DNA from: Devosia sp. Leaf420
Lineage (GTDB): Bacteria > Pseudomonadota > Alphaproteobacteria > Rhizobiales > Devosiaceae
DNA: 64,000 bases
NCBI RefSeq assembly: GCF_001425445.1
Contig: NZ_LMQU01000015.1
Location: 62,001-126,000, forward strand
Direction: 5' to 3'
Shown: positions 17,918 through 27,986 of the stretch, in pieces
Layout: every line of letters starts with the position of its first letter
Numbering within the stretch: the stretch's first letter is position 1
The notes under the pieces: model-generated
Told to the model about the DNA's origin: nothing
What the model saw: the letters and a program-made list of their open reading frames with translations, nothing else
Database searches by the model: none
Translations under genes and position numbers: made by a program

Positions 17918-18457
17918 TTGGGAAATCGTCTGTCGAAAATCGTCACCCGCACCGGCGACAATGGCACAACGGGCCTCACTGACGGCTCGCGCCTTCGTAA
18001 GGACGCGCCGCTGATCGAGGCTATGGGCACGGTCGATGAACTCAACAGCACCATAGGCTTTGCCGAGAGTCAGCAGACCGACGCCGCCATTATCGAGGTG
18101 CTGATCGACATCCAGCACGACCTCTTCGATCTCGGTGGTGCGCTCTCCATGCCCGGTCACCCGGTGCTGACCGAAGCCCATATCGAAGCGTTGGATCAGA
18201 TCGTCGCGGACTGGAACGCCGATCTGCCGCCGCTTAAGGAATTCATCCTGCCCGGCGGTTCTGCCGCCGTCGCGTCGCTGCACGTCGCGCGCACGGTCTG
18301 CCGACGTGCCGAACGCCGCCTGCTATCGCTCGACGAAGAGCGGACAACCCAAGGGCGGGTCTATCTCAATCGCCTCTCAGACCTGTTGTTCATCGCCGCC
18401 CGCGTCGCGTCGGGCGGCAATGAGCGCTATTGGAAACCTAGGCCGGCACGTAGTTGA
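17918..18457 (+). CDS. Cob(I)alamin adenosyltransferase, PduO type
   Basis: ATP:corrinoid adenosyltransferase that makes adenosylcobalamin, 179 residues, trimeric helical-bundle family. Motifs are [11 protein letters not shown] (ATP-binding N-terminal loop), [10 protein letters not shown] and the C-terminal CRRAERRLL…[12 protein letters not shown]. The start is TTG at 17918: GGAGG lies 5 bases upstream and the resulting N-terminus [14 protein letters not shown] matches the family, unlike the longer open frame from 17861. It lies 65 bases after the alcohol dehydrogenase but belongs functionally with the B12 genes that follow. Its 3' end overlaps the convergent methionine synthase gene by 20 bases. 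Confidence 0.92.
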   Translation: MGNRLSKIVTRTGDNGTTGLTDGSRLRKDAPLIEAMGTVDELNSTIGFAESQQTDAAIIEVLIDIQHDLFDLGGALSMPGHPVLTEAHIEALDQIVADWNADLPPLKEFILPGGSAAVASLHVARTVCRRAERRLLSLDEERTTQGRVYLNRLSDLLFIAARVASGGNERYWKPRPARS

Positions 18458-21140
18458 GCACGGGCGCCAGCCAGCGTTCCACTTCGGCGATTTCCATGCC
18501 CTTTCGGCTTGCATAATCAAGCACTTGATCACGCTCGACCTTGGCGACGCCGAAGTAATAAGCATCGGGATGGCCGATATAAATGCCGGACACCGATGAA
18601 CCCGGCCACATGGCCATGCTCTCGGTCAGTTGCACGCCGGTATTGGCTTCTGCATCGAGCAGGCGGAACAGCGTCACCTTTTCGGTATGGTCCGGCTGGG
18701 CGGGATAGCCCGGGGCAGGGCGGATCCCGCGATAGGGCTCGCCGACCAGTTCATTGGGCGCAAAGGTCTCGTCTTCGGCATAGCCCCAGAATTCCTTGCG
18801 CACGCGCTGGTGCAACATCTCGGCCATGGCTTCGGCATAACGATCGGCCAGGGCCTTGACCATGATCGACCCGAAATCGTCGTTTGCTCTTTTGAAGCGT
18901 TCGGCAATCTCGTTTTCTTCGGGACCCGCCGTAACGACGAAACCGCCGAGATAGTCATGGGTGCCGATCGGTGCGACGAAATCGGCCAGCGCCACATTGG
19001 GGCTATCGCCGCGCTTCGAGGTCTGCTGTCGCAGCGTATAGAGCGTCGCGAGTTCCGCATTGCGGTCCTTGTCGGCAAAAAGTTTGATGTCGTCGCCGAC
19101 GGCATTGGCGGGCCAGAAGCCAACAACCGCCCGCGGCTTAAACCAGTTTTCGGCGATGATGCGCTTGAGCATATCCTGCGCATCGGCGAACAGCTGACGC
19201 GCCACTTCGCCTTGCTTTTCATCATCGAGAATGCGCGGATAGACGCCCTTCAGTTCCCAGGTCTGGAAGAACGGCGTCCAATCAATGTACCGCGCAATCT
19301 CGGCGAGATCCCAATCCTCGATGACCCGCGTGCCGAAAAACTGAGGCGCGTTGACCTTGTAGTCGGTCCAGTCGATCTTGAAATGGTTGGCGCGCGCCGA
19401 GGTCAGCGGCAGGCGCTGCTTGGCCAATTCCGCGCGCTCGTGCTTTTCAGCAACCTCGACATATTCGGCGCGAATGCCGGCGACATAATCCGGCTTCATC
19501 GTCTCAGAGAGCAACTGGCCAACCACACCCACGGCGCGGCTGGCATCGGTCACATAAATGGCCTGGCCCTTCGTATAGCGTGGCGCGATTTTCACAGCTG
19601 TGTGCACGCGCGACGTCGTGGCGCCGCCGATCAGCAGCGGAATATCAAAACCCTCGCGCTCCATTTCCGAGGCAAGATGCACCATTTCATCGAGCGAAGG
19701 CGTGATAAGACCCGAGAGACCGATAACATCGACCTTCTCTGCCCGCGCCGTTTCCAAAATCTTCTGCGGCGGCACCATGACGCCGAGGTCGACGATCTCG
19801 TAATTGTTGCAGGCGAGCACGACGCCGACGATGTTCTTGCCGATATCGTGGACGTCGCCCTTGACCGTCGCCATCAGAATCTTGCCGGCCGATTGCCGCT
19901 GATCGCCGCCGGTCAGGGCTTTTTCCTCTTCCATATAGGGGAGGAGCACCGCCACGGCCTGCTTCATCACGCGGGCCGATTTCACCACCTGCGGCAGGAA
20001 CATTTTCCCCGCGCCAAAGAGGTCGCCGACGACGTTCATGCCGGCCATCAACGGGCCTTCGATCACATGCAGCGGGCGCTCGGCATTCTGGCGCGCTTCT
20101 TCGGTATCGGCCTCAATGAATTCGGTGATGCCATTGACGAGCGCATGCTCGATCCGCTTGTCGATAGGCCATTCGCGCCAGGCAAGGTCACGGACCTTTT
20201 CTTCACGCGCGCCGCCCTTGAAGCGATCGGCAATTTCAAGCATTCGCTCGGTCGCCGTACCGCCGGTTTTCGGCTTGCGGTTGAGGACGACATCCTCGCA
20301 CGCTTCGCGCAGTTCCGGGTCGATCTGGTCATAGACGGCAAGCTGCCCGGCATTGACGATGCCCATGTCCATGCCCGCCTTGATGGCGTGGTAAAGGAAC
20401 ACGGCATGCATCGCTTCGCGCACCGGCTCATTGCCGCGGAAGCTGAATGAGAGATTGGAAACGCCGCCCGAAATATGGGCATAGGGCAGGTTCTGGCGGA
20501 TCCAGGCCGTCGCCTCGATGAAGTCGACGCCGTAATTGTCGTGCTCTTCGATGCCGGTGGCAACGGCGAAAACATTGGGGTCGAAGATGATGTCTTCGGG
20601 CGGAAAGCCCATTTCTTCGACTAGGATTTTATAGGCACGCGCGCAAATGTCGATCTTGCGCTGATAGGTATCGGCTTGGCCCTGTTCGTCAAAGGCCATG
20701 ACGACGACGGCGGCACCATAGGCCATGCAGAGACCAGCATAGTGCCGGAACTGCTCTTCGCCTTCCTTGAGCGAGATGGAATTGACGATCGGCTTGCCCT
20801 GCACGCATTGGAGGCCCGCCTCGATCACCTCCCATTTGGAAGAGTCGATCATCACCGGAACGCGGGCGATTTCCGGCTCCGAAGCGATGAGGTTGAGGAA
20901 CTCGACCATGGCGGCCTTGGAGTCGATCAGCCCCTCGTCCATGTTGATGTCGATGACCTGCGCGCCATTCTCGACCTGATCGCGCGCCACAGCGAGCGCC
21001 GCCGTATAATCCCGCGCCGTGATCAGCTTGCGAAAGCGCGCACTGCCCGTGACATTGGTCCGCTCGCCGATATTGACGAAGGGAATATCGGGCGTGAGGA
21101 CGAAAGGCTCGAGGCCGGAAAGGCGGAGATAGCGGCTCAA
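18438..21140 (-). CDS. metH: Cobalamin-dependent methionine synthase, folate/cobalamin/activation part
   Basis: C-terminal three modules of methionine synthase as a separate 900-residue protein. In order: the pterin-binding methyltetrahydrofolate domain ([16 protein letters not shown] onward), the cap and B12-binding domains with GDVHDIGKN (axial ligand His431), and the SAM-dependent reactivation domain with [15 protein letters not shown] near the C-terminus. It transfers the methyl group from methyltetrahydrofolate through cobalamin to homocysteine bound by the partner protein encoded upstream. ATGA overlap (21137-21140) with that gene. The two lengths add to 1242, as in single-chain MetH. 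Confidence 0.95.
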   Translation of the reverse strand: MSRYLRLSGLEPFVLTPDIPFVNIGERTNVTGSARFRKLITARDYTAALAVARDQVENGAQVIDINMDEGLIDSKAAMVEFLNLIASEPEIARVPVMIDSSKWEVIEAGLQCVQGKPIVNSISLKEGEEQFRHYAGLCMAYGAAVVVMAFDEQGQADTYQRKIDICARAYKILVEEMGFPPEDIIFDPNVFAVATGIEEHDNYGVDFIEATAWIRQNLPYAHISGGVSNLSFSFRGNEPVREAMHAVFLYHAIKAGMDMGIVNAGQLAVYDQIDPELREACEDVVLNRKPKTGGTATERMLEIADRFKGGAREEKVRDLAWREWPIDKRIEHALVNGITEFIEADTEEARQNAERPLHVIEGPLMAGMNVVGDLFGAGKMFLPQVVKSARVMKQAVAVLLPYMEEEKALTGGDQRQSAGKILMATVKGDVHDIGKNIVGVVLACNNYEIVDLGVMVPPQKILETARAEKVDVIGLSGLITPSLDEMVHLASEMEREGFDIPLLIGGATTSRVHTAVKIAPRYTKGQAIYVTDASRAVGVVGQLLSETMKPDYVAGIRAEYVEVAEKHERAELAKQRLPLTSARANHFKIDWTDYKVNAPQFFGTRVIEDWDLAEIARYIDWTPFFQTWELKGVYPRILDDEKQGEVARQLFADAQDMLKRIIAENWFKPRAVVGFWPANAVGDDIKLFADKDRNAELATLYTLRQQTSKRGDSPNVALADFVAPIGTHDYLGGFVVTAGPEENEIAERFKRANDDFGSIMVKALADRYAEAMAEMLHQRVRKEFWGYAEDETFAPNELVGEPYRGIRPAPGYPAQPDHTEKVTLFRLLDAEANTGVQLTESMAMWPGSSVSGIYIGHPDAYYFGVAKVERDQVLDYASRKGMEIAEVERWLAPVLNYVPA

Positions 21141-22165
21141 TGGACGACCCTCGGCGCAACGCCTGCAACGGCATCAGCGATGGCGCGGATATGGTCCGGC
21201 GTCGTACCACAGCAGCCGCCCACCACATTGACAATGCCTTCGCGCGCGAACTCGCCCACCTGTTTGGCGGTGTCCTCTGGGCCTTCATCATATTGGCCGA
21301 AGGCGTTAGGCAGGCCGGCATTGGGGTAGGCGCAGGTAAAGGTGTCGGCGACGCCCGAAATTTCGGTCATGTGCGGGCGCATTGCCTCGGCTCCTAGCGC
21401 ACAGTTTAGCCCGATGGTGAAGGGGCGCGAATGTTTGACCGAATGCCAGAAGGCAGTCGGCGTCTGCCCGGTCAGCGTCCGCCCCGAGGCATCGGTAATC
21501 GTACCCGAGATCATCATCGGCAGCGCCACGCCGGTCGCTTCGAAAGCTTCCATGCAGGCAAAGATCGCCGCCTTGGCATTGAGTGTATCGAAGATCGTTT
21601 CGATCAGGATGACGTCTGCGCCGCCCGCGATGAGGCCGTTGACCTGCTGCGAATAGGCCTTGCGCAGGTCTTCGAACGTCACCGCGCGAAAGCCGGGATT
21701 GTTTACATCGGGGCTGATTGATGCCGTGCGGTTGGTTGGTCCAACGGCGCCGGCCACAAAGCGCGGCTTGCCGTCGATAGCGGTCGCGCGATCAAGCGCG
21801 CGGCGCACGACACGCGCACCCTCCACATTTAGATCGTGCACCGCCGATTCCATGCCGTAATCGGCCTGCGCAATCGTCGTGGCTGAGAACGTGTTGGTTT
21901 CGACGATATCGGCACCAGCCATGGCGTATTTGAAGTGGATCTCTTCGATCGCTTCGGGCTGGGTCAGAATGAGCAGGTCGTTATTGCCCTTCTGCGGATG
22001 TTCGGAGTGATGCCGGCAGGCGTGGCCAGACCCGTGGCCCACGAAGTCATCCTCGGAAAGCCCCAATCCTTGGATTTGCGTGCCCATGGCGCCATCCAGA
22101 ACAAGGATGCGCTCACGCGCCAATTTTTCCAGGAGCTTACGGCTGGGGGATGGGTTTGCCGGCAT
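21137..22165 (-). CDS. metH: Methionine synthase homocysteine-binding subunit
   Basis: N-terminal module of MetH as a free 342-residue protein, a homocysteine S-methyltransferase barrel. The N-terminus has [10 protein letters not shown], and the zinc-binding cysteines are visible: C255 in GLNCALG and C318-C319 in [10 protein letters not shown]. It binds and activates homocysteine for methyl transfer from the cobalamin domain encoded by the next gene. A GAGGT-like ribosome-binding site precedes the ATG at 22165. No SAM or SAH riboswitch was recognised in the 100 bases upstream, although a hairpin is present there. Confidence 0.94.
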   Translation of the reverse strand: MPANPSPSRKLLEKLARERILVLDGAMGTQIQGLGLSEDDFVGHGSGHACRHHSEHPQKGNNDLLILTQPEAIEEIHFKYAMAGADIVETNTFSATTIAQADYGMESAVHDLNVEGARVVRRALDRATAIDGKPRFVAGAVGPTNRTASISPDVNNPGFRAVTFEDLRKAYSQQVNGLIAGGADVILIETIFDTLNAKAAIFACMEAFEATGVALPMMISGTITDASGRTLTGQTPTAFWHSVKHSRPFTIGLNCALGAEAMRPHMTEISGVADTFTCAYPNAGLPNAFGQYDEGPEDTAKQVGEFAREGIVNVVGGCCGTTPDHIRAIADAVAGVAPRVVH

Positions 22166-22182
22166 GATGACCTCGTCTTTCC

Positions 22183-22219
22183 TGGCCTTTTACCGAGGGT
22201 TTTTCGGAAAAGAAAGCCA
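22183..22219 (-). other. Imperfect hairpin between btuB and metH
   Basis: TGGCCTTTTACCGA pairs imperfectly with TCGGAAAAGAAAGCCA, giving a stem of about 13 pairs with small bulges. It lies 47 bases past the btuB stop and just before the methionine synthase start, so it may terminate btuB transcription or stabilise RNA. No U-tract was seen. Confidence 0.4.
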
Positions 22220-22265
22220 AGCCCGATGTGGTGCTCATGCCGGCAGATGTGAAGGCGCAGTCGCC

Positions 22266-24164
22266 TTAGAAGCTTGCCTTGGCGCCCGCATAGAAAGTCC
22301 GGCCCTGCGTGTTGTAGCCCAGAACCTCCTGGTACTTGGTGTCAAATAGGTTCTGCACGCGGCCATAGACCTCTACCTGATCATTGATCTTGTAGTTGAG
22401 CCCCGCGTTGACAACGGTGTAGGCCGGAAGCGTCACGTTGACGGCTGGGAACTGAGAAAAATCGGTATCGAGGTTCGGGCCGCTCAAAACCACCTCGCTA
22501 TGCAGCGTCAACGGAATTTCCGGCAGCGTATAGGCGATGTCGATCGCGCCAGAGTGCTCAGGACGACGGATCTCTCGTGCACCATTCGGCTGGCGAGCGT
22601 CGAGATAGGTGTAGGTCACCCCAGCCGTCAGACCTTCGACGATGTTGACGCGTGCGGATAGCTCGACGCCTTGGCGAGTGCTGGTGCCGAGCAGATTGAC
22701 GACCGTGCTGGGTGCAAAACCCTGCGTCTGGATCTGGTTTTCGAGAGTCTGGTTGAAATAGGTCGCGTCGAGAACCACCACACCGTCAAGCAGGCTCTGC
22801 TCGACCCCAATATCCCAGCCAAAACTCGATTCCGGCACCAGACCGGGATTGGGAATGAACAGGGCGGGATTGAAGCCGAACTGCTCGTAGAAGGTCGGAT
22901 TGGTCGAACCGGTCCCGAGCGAAGCGTGGAGGCGCGTTCCGGTATCCGGAACCTGCCATGCGCCGCTGAGGCTATAGGTGGTGACGTCGGCAAAGCCTTC
23001 GTTGAAATCGTGGCGCAGGGCTGCAGTCAGGAAAACCTGATCGAAATATGTGCCGCGATATTCCCCGGCGAGCGAATTGGTAACGCGCTTCTGCACATCG
23101 AGCTTGGTCGGCACGAGTTGCTGGAAGGTTTCGTAGACGACGTCATAGCCGAGCGTAACGGTATGCGTGCTGTCGAGGAAATCGGGCGTGTCGAAGTTGC
23201 GGCCGACCTGATAGGACGCCTTGTAGCGATCGTTGGTATTGAGCGACGCACCAAACTGATCGTTGGCGCCGCGCTCGATCGTCCCGGCGCTCACGCGGGC
23301 ATTTTGAAACCAAAGGCCATCTTCGCTCACCCAGCCAAGACCAAGAGCGCCCGAAAGCTCCTTGATGGTGGCGGTGTCCGGGGTGTCCTGAACGATCCCG
23401 GAAAAATCCTGGCCATCAGCGTCCGCATCGATGCGCGCATAACGGATGCTGCCATCAAGGGTAAGCTGCGGCGTGATATCGGCGGCAAATCGACCATTGG
23501 CATCGATGTGATTGGCTCCGTCGAGCTCGGTGCCAAACGAGGAGATATTGAAGCCGTCGGTGTGCCGCATGGTCAGCGAACCAGAAATGTCGAAATTGTT
23601 CTGGCCATAGGCCAGCGACCCGCTGGTCATCTTCGTGCCGTCTGTGCCCGTTTCACCCGCCAGAGTGCCGTGCAAACCGTCCTCGGATACCGATTTGGTC
23701 ACGATATTGATAACGCCTGCCATGGCATTGGCGCCCCAGAAGGCGCTTTGCGGACCGCGCAGAATTTCGATGCGTTCGACATTGGTCATCGCCAAACGCG
23801 CAAAGTCGAATTCACCGTCCGAGTTTTCGCTGACCGGCACGCCATCGATCAGCACGAGTACATGATTGGCTTCGGCGCCACGGACGCGGATCTGCGTCTT
23901 GTTGCCGAAGGAGCCCGTGCGAGACACCGCAAATCCGGGCACCTGACGCAGCACGTCCGCGATATAGGGCGTGCCGCTCAATGCAATCTGATCCCCATCG
24001 ATCACGGTATAGGACCGCCCGATTTCATTCTCTTCAAACGGGGTCAGGCCACCGGCATTGATGACGAGCTTGGGGAGGATCGTTTCCTGAGCCGTAACGG
24101 GAAGGGCTATCGCCAGAGTGGCAGTCAGCAGGGCGATGGACGAGGTGAGCGACTTGAAACGCAT
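22266..24164 (-). CDS. btuB: TonB-dependent vitamin B12 outer-membrane receptor
   Basis: Outer-membrane receptor, 632 residues, importing cobalamins with TonB energy. A signal peptide (residues 1-25, ending TAQ) is followed by a TonB-box-like ETILPKLVI, then the plug domain with VLRQVPGFAVSRTG, RVRGAEANHVLVLIDGVPV and RIEILRGPQSAFWGANAMAGVINIVTK. The rest is a 22-strand-type barrel ending in Phe (FYAGAKASF). BtuB identity is supported strongly by the cobalamin riboswitch about 200 bases upstream and by the flanking B12 uptake and use genes. Confidence 0.93.
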   Translation of the reverse strand: MRFKSLTSSIALLTATLAIALPVTAQETILPKLVINAGGLTPFEENEIGRSYTVIDGDQIALSGTPYIADVLRQVPGFAVSRTGSFGNKTQIRVRGAEANHVLVLIDGVPVSENSDGEFDFARLAMTNVERIEILRGPQSAFWGANAMAGVINIVTKSVSEDGLHGTLAGETGTDGTKMTSGSLAYGQNNFDISGSLTMRHTDGFNISSFGTELDGANHIDANGRFAADITPQLTLDGSIRYARIDADADGQDFSGIVQDTPDTATIKELSGALGLGWVSEDGLWFQNARVSAGTIERGANDQFGASLNTNDRYKASYQVGRNFDTPDFLDSTHTVTLGYDVVYETFQQLVPTKLDVQKRVTNSLAGEYRGTYFDQVFLTAALRHDFNEGFADVTTYSLSGAWQVPDTGTRLHASLGTGSTNPTFYEQFGFNPALFIPNPGLVPESSFGWDIGVEQSLLDGVVVLDATYFNQTLENQIQTQGFAPSTVVNLLGTSTRQGVELSARVNIVEGLTAGVTYTYLDARQPNGAREIRRPEHSGAIDIAYTLPEIPLTLHSEVVLSGPNLDTDFSQFPAVNVTLPAYTVVNAGLNYKINDQVEVYGRVQNLFDTKYQEVLGYNTQGRTFYAGAKASF

Positions 24165-24362
24165 AGGGCGTGGCTTTCGAGGTGGCGCGACGGCTCAGGC
24201 GGAAGCGTGAATGCTTCCCGCGCATGAGGCGCACAGAGATTGAAATGAGGTGGGGCGTGCGGCCGGATTAGCGGCGCGACGGCATCGGGGGACGATCGCT
24301 CATCGTCTGTCTTGTCCTCCGCCCGATCCGCCCGATCAGCCTGAAATGGATTCCGCTTCCAT

Positions 24363-24520
24363 GGCAGGTCTCCTGGCTCGCGGATCAAGCCGACGTTTCG
24401 CCTTCCCAGCCCAAAAGCCAGTGGACACTGAAACGTCGTCTCCGCTTACAGTTGCGGGGGCAGCGTCGGACTGGGGATCGCTCCTTGACCGGCTTCCCTA
24501 TTATCCCCTTGCGAGGACCA
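24363..24520 (-). promoter_or_regulatory. Cobalamin riboswitch (AdoCbl/B12 element)
   Basis: Read on the minus strand, the segment has the conserved pieces of the B12 riboswitch in order: GGGAAGCCGGT, the B12 box CTGCCCCCGCAACTGTAAGC, CCACTGG followed by GGGAAGGCG, and the 3' closing GAGCCAGGAGACCTGCC. It lies in the leader of btuB, whose start is about 200 bases downstream. Cobalamin binding normally shuts off translation or elongation of such uptake genes. A TTGACT hexamer at 24555-24560 (minus strand) could be part of its promoter, but the -10 is weak. Confidence 0.96.
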
Positions 24521-24601
24521 TGGACGGGCCGAAAATGAACAAAGCCTTAATTCAAGTCAACGGCGTAAGACCGTTCGCGAGGGGCTATCCACAGTGTCGC
24601 C

Positions 24602-25792
24602 TTAATCGATCGTGATCGCGCGATTGAACACGCGCTGGTAGCCCGGCAGTTTTTCTGGATAGAGGATCGAGATCAGATCCAGCAGCACCAGATCGGGGCG
24701 CATGGTGCCCAGTTCGTAGAACTGCACGCCGCCATTCGGCCCCTTCAATGCATCGGGTATCCATACCTCTCCTGCCTGGGCCGCGGGCAGCGCGGCGAGG
24801 CGGGGATTTTCTGCCGCGATATCGGCAAGGCTGCGATAGGTCATTGCCGCCTGGATCCAGACACTTGCCTCCCGCGCGCGGGTCACCAGCTGTTCGAGGT
24901 CATGGATTTCGAAGCTACCGGTGCTGGTATTATCAGCAAAGATATAGCGTCCGCCTGCATCGGCAATGAGCTGCGCAATGAATGACTTGCCGCCCGCCGC
25001 AAAGAACACGCCACCGAACGCCTGTCCGCTAAGGACAAACGGCTTATCGTCTTCCGCAACTCCTGAGACCAATGCCTCCGCTGCTGCATATCGCTTTGCG
25101 ACCTCTGCAAAGCTCTCTTCGGCCTTGGCCTCGGCATTGAAGAAAAGCCCGATGAACTTGACCCATTCGGCTCGGCCGAGCGGCGATGTGTCCTGCCAAT
25201 CGGCAAAGTTGACGACGGCAATGCCTGCCGCTGCGAGCCGCTGGATTTCGGCCTCGCCACCCCCGCCCGCCATGAACACGTCGGGCCGCGCCGCGACCAC
25301 GGCCTCGATATCGACGACACCAGAGGTTTCGTATTCGATCACCTGGGCCGTTGCCATCTGCGCAATCACTTCCGGCGTCGCGATGAAATCTCGCCGGGCC
25401 ACTCCGGTCAGCGCCTTCAATCCGCCGACGGCAACAAGGGCGGGGGCCTGTGCCGTGCTGCCGGAAAACAACGACTGAACCGGCACGGCAATCCGCGGCG
25501 CGCTGGCCATGTCGGGTCCGAGGTCCGGGCTCGGCGTGCCACATTGCACCAGCACATAGTGCTCGGGTTGGCCGCCCAGATAGGGCCGGTCGACGGTGAC
25601 GATTTTGTAATTCCCAAAATACGTGACGGAGAAATTGTCCGAGAATTCGATGCTCGACTTGGCTGCAAAATAGTCCTGCCCCGCCTCGTAAGCGGTGGCG
25701 CAGCCCTTCGCGTCGAGCGCCGGCGCCGCCACCGATGGCGACACGCTGAAGAGGGCTAGGAGAAGGCCGATAAAAACTCGATAGGAAATCAC
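24602..25792 (-). CDS. btuF: Periplasmic cobalamin-binding protein, BtuF-like
   Basis: Class III periplasmic binding protein (PF01497-type fold) of 396 residues for a B12 ABC importer. A Sec signal peptide covers about residues 1-22 (FIGLLLALFSVSPSVAA). The mature protein has the bilobed pattern with VVAARPDVFMAGGGG, WVKFIGLFFNAEAKAEE and a C-terminal LDLISILYPEK typical of siderophore/B12 binding proteins. The GTG start at 25792 overlaps the btuD stop (GTGA). Third gene of btuCDF; the riboswitch follows its stop and so belongs to btuB. A haem or siderophore ligand cannot be excluded from sequence, but the context favours cobalamin. Confidence 0.85.
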   Translation of the reverse strand: MISYRVFIGLLLALFSVSPSVAAPALDAKGCATAYEAGQDYFAAKSSIEFSDNFSVTYFGNYKIVTVDRPYLGGQPEHYVLVQCGTPSPDLGPDMASAPRIAVPVQSLFSGSTAQAPALVAVGGLKALTGVARRDFIATPEVIAQMATAQVIEYETSGVVDIEAVVAARPDVFMAGGGGEAEIQRLAAAGIAVVNFADWQDTSPLGRAEWVKFIGLFFNAEAKAEESFAEVAKRYAAAEALVSGVAEDDKPFVLSGQAFGGVFFAAGGKSFIAQLIADAGGRYIFADNTSTGSFEIHDLEQLVTRAREASVWIQAAMTYRSLADIAAENPRLAALPAAQAGEVWIPDALKGPNGGVQFYELGTMRPDLVLLDLISILYPEKLPGYQRVFNRAITID

Positions 25793-26796
25793 TGGACGCC
25801 TTCTCCCGTTCGCCGGGCAAAGCGGGCGAGGTCTGCAAAGCTTTGCCCCTCCGCCTGCGTGCCGTTTCCGTTGGCCGTCCACCCGTGTTCGCCAACGGTC
25901 ACCAGCAACTCGGCCATGGGCGAATCTGAGGGCGCAAATCCCTCCCGTTCGAGAACTGAACGCGCAAAATCTACTCGGCCTGCAAAACCGGAAACGAAGG
26001 CGCGACCGCGAGGATGCGTTCTGATCCTGAAGCTTCGATCGGTTACCGAAAAGGTAACGTTTGGCCCCGAAAACACCGCCGCAAATGTGTCATCGGCAAG
26101 CAGGTCTTCCGGCGCACCGATGTGGAGGTGGCGCTTGCCATCGATCAGCCAGATCGTGTCGGCGGTGCGCAGCGACAGGTCCAGATCATGGCTTGAGAGA
26201 ATGACCGCAATATTTTGATCGCGCGCCAAATGGCGGAGCATGGCGACCATCTCGACACGTCCTGAAACGTCAAGAAATGCCGATGGTTCATCGAGCAACA
26301 GAACGGATGGCTTTTGTGCGAGAGCCCGCGCGATCATGAAGCGCTGGCGTTCGCCGTCTGACAACTCGCTGATATCGCGATGCGCCAGATGCGCTGCACC
26401 GACGGAGACAATGGCCTCCCGTACAATCTCTCGATCCGCCTCGCCCAACTGTCCTGCCCAATTCACGTGTGGGTATCGGCCAAGCTCGACCAGCCGAAAA
26501 GCGGGCATGGCGCCGATGTTGATGCGCTCTGTGAGCACGACCCCAACGTGCCGGGCCAGCTCGGCAGGTGACATTCGGGCGGTATCACTGCCCGCGATAG
26601 CAACGGTTCCGGAGAGCGGCCGCAGGGCCCGCGCCAGGGTCCGCATCAGTGTCGATTTTCCCACTCCGTTGGGGCCCAATAGACAAACCATCTCGCTAGG
26701 TTGGACGGTCAGGTTGAGCCCGGTCAGAACCGTGCGCTTGTCGCGCCGACGGCCATAGCCGACCGCGAGATCCCTTGCCTCAAGCAGCGCCGTCAT
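25789..26796 (-). CDS. btuD: B12 ABC transporter ATPase, BtuD-like
   Basis: ATP-binding subunit of the FecCD/BtuCD class, 335 residues. Walker A is GPNGVGKST at about residues 39-47, the signature is LSDGERQRFMIARAL, Walker B is VLLLDEPSAFLD and the H-loop is ILSSHDLDL. A C-terminal extension of about 80 residues follows the ATPase core, longer than minimal BtuD. Start MTALLEARDLAVGYG at 26796, overlapping the btuC stop (ATGA). The open frame runs upstream to 27273 but only as an overlap with btuC. Confidence 0.9.
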   Translation of the reverse strand: MTALLEARDLAVGYGRRRDKRTVLTGLNLTVQPSEMVCLLGPNGVGKSTLMRTLARALRPLSGTVAIAGSDTARMSPAELARHVGVVLTERINIGAMPAFRLVELGRYPHVNWAGQLGEADREIVREAIVSVGAAHLAHRDISELSDGERQRFMIARALAQKPSVLLLDEPSAFLDVSGRVEMVAMLRHLARDQNIAVILSSHDLDLSLRTADTIWLIDGKRHLHIGAPEDLLADDTFAAVFSGPNVTFSVTDRSFRIRTHPRGRAFVSGFAGRVDFARSVLEREGFAPSDSPMAELLVTVGEHGWTANGNGTQAEGQSFADLARFARRTGEGVQ

Positions 26797-27878
26797 CCGA
26801 CAAAGCCCCCGTTTCGGGCGCGGAGGATCACGAGAACGACGACCGGCGCGCCGATCAGCGCCGTCACTGCATTGAGTGGCAAGACGCCGAATTGGCTGGG
26901 CAGCAGCGAAATCAATTGCGCGAGAAGGGCGAGGAGAGCGCCAAGCATGATCGAGGCTGGTACCAGAACGCGGTGGTCGGAGGATTTGAGCAGAGAGCGT
27001 GCGATGTGGGGCACTGCCACGCCGAGAAAGCCGATTGGTCCGCAAAAAGCGGTCACCGCGCCGGCGAGCATGGACGCTGTCCCCATGGTCACAAGATGCA
27101 TCGCCTTGGTGTTCAACCCCATTGATTGCGCGTAGGTCTCTCCGAGGAGCAGAGCGTTGAGTTGTTTGATGCTGAGGCACGCAATCAGGAGGCCGATGAT
27201 GACCACCGGCGCTAGCACCTGTAATTGCGTCCAGGTCACCGCGCTGAACGATCCAAACCCCCAGGCTACCCAACGCGCTAATTGATCCGGCGCCGCCCCC
27301 GCGACGAGGAGCGTCACAAAGGCGGAAACGGCGTAGCCCGTCATCAAACCAAAAACCAGAACAGTGGTTGGGTTTTGGAGGCGCGATGCAACAGCCAGCG
27401 TCGGCAGCAAAACCAGCAAGCCGCCCAGCGTGGCCGCAATGACGAGCGCAAAGCCGCTCCCGATGCCCAAGCCGCCCGTCAAGAACACGCCGATGGCGCT
27501 GCCTGAGGCGAGCACTACGAGCGCGACGCCAAGGCTTGCGCCCGAGGTAATGCCGAGAACGAAGGGATCGGCCAGTGGATTGCGCATCATCGTCTGCATC
27601 TGGAGCCCGGCAACGCTCAGCGCGGCTCCGGCAAGGCCTGCCGTCAAGGCGCGGGGCAGGCGTATGGAGAGGATGATGTCTGCGTCACCCGCGGCGGTGC
27701 TTGTCTGCCCGGTCAGAACTGAGACTACTGACTGGAGCGGTATGGAAGTGGAGCCGAGGCAGATCGCCAAAATGAACGCGATCAGCAAGAGGACTGATAT
27801 TACGGCCAATAGAAACCTGTGGCGGAGCCGAGCGGAGTGACCCAGATCGCCAAGAATAGTGCTGCGTTCCGAAGCCAA
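26793..27878 (-). CDS. btuC: B12 ABC transporter permease, BtuC-like
   Basis: Inner-membrane permease of the FecCD/BtuC family, about 361 residues and 10 predicted membrane helices. Family motifs are SIRLPRALTAGLAGAALSVAGLQMQTMMRNPLADPFVLGITSGAS near the N-terminus, ITFCGPIGFLGVAVPHIARSLL-like (AFCGPIGFLGVAVPH) in the C-terminal half, and a final LNAVTALIGAPVVVLVILR. The start is uncertain: the first in-frame start is a TTG at 27878 without a strong ribosome-binding site, and no Met lies before the first helix. No B12 box was found upstream, so btuCDF is not visibly under its own riboswitch. Confidence 0.88.
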   Translation of the reverse strand: MASERSTILGDLGHSARLRHRFLLAVISVLLLIAFILAICLGSTSIPLQSVVSVLTGQTSTAAGDADIILSIRLPRALTAGLAGAALSVAGLQMQTMMRNPLADPFVLGITSGASLGVALVVLASGSAIGVFLTGGLGIGSGFALVIAATLGGLLVLLPTLAVASRLQNPTTVLVFGLMTGYAVSAFVTLLVAGAAPDQLARWVAWGFGSFSAVTWTQLQVLAPVVIIGLLIACLSIKQLNALLLGETYAQSMGLNTKAMHLVTMGTASMLAGAVTAFCGPIGFLGVAVPHIARSLLKSSDHRVLVPASIMLGALLALLAQLISLLPSQFGVLPLNAVTALIGAPVVVLVILRARNGGFVG

Positions 27879-27986
27879 AACCGGGTCTCACAAGACGTCA
27901 CATCGACAGCGGCGAGTTCTAGCAGAGGGGCCGAGGGCTTGGCTGCAATTTTGTGCGGATAAGTTCGTCAGGCACAGCGCGATGGA

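Noticed and set aside
18630-20450. 606-codon plus-strand open frame opposite methionine synthase
   Set aside because: Mirror of the coding frame of metH, His/Arg/Asp-rich, no recognised domain.
22166-22265. Possible SAM or SAH riboswitch before the methionine synthase genes
   Set aside because: None of the conserved segments of these RNAs could be recognised; only an unassigned hairpin was kept.
22671-24227. 518-codon plus-strand open frame opposite btuB
   Set aside because: Antisense shadow without motifs; btuB has signal peptide, plug and barrel features on the minus strand.
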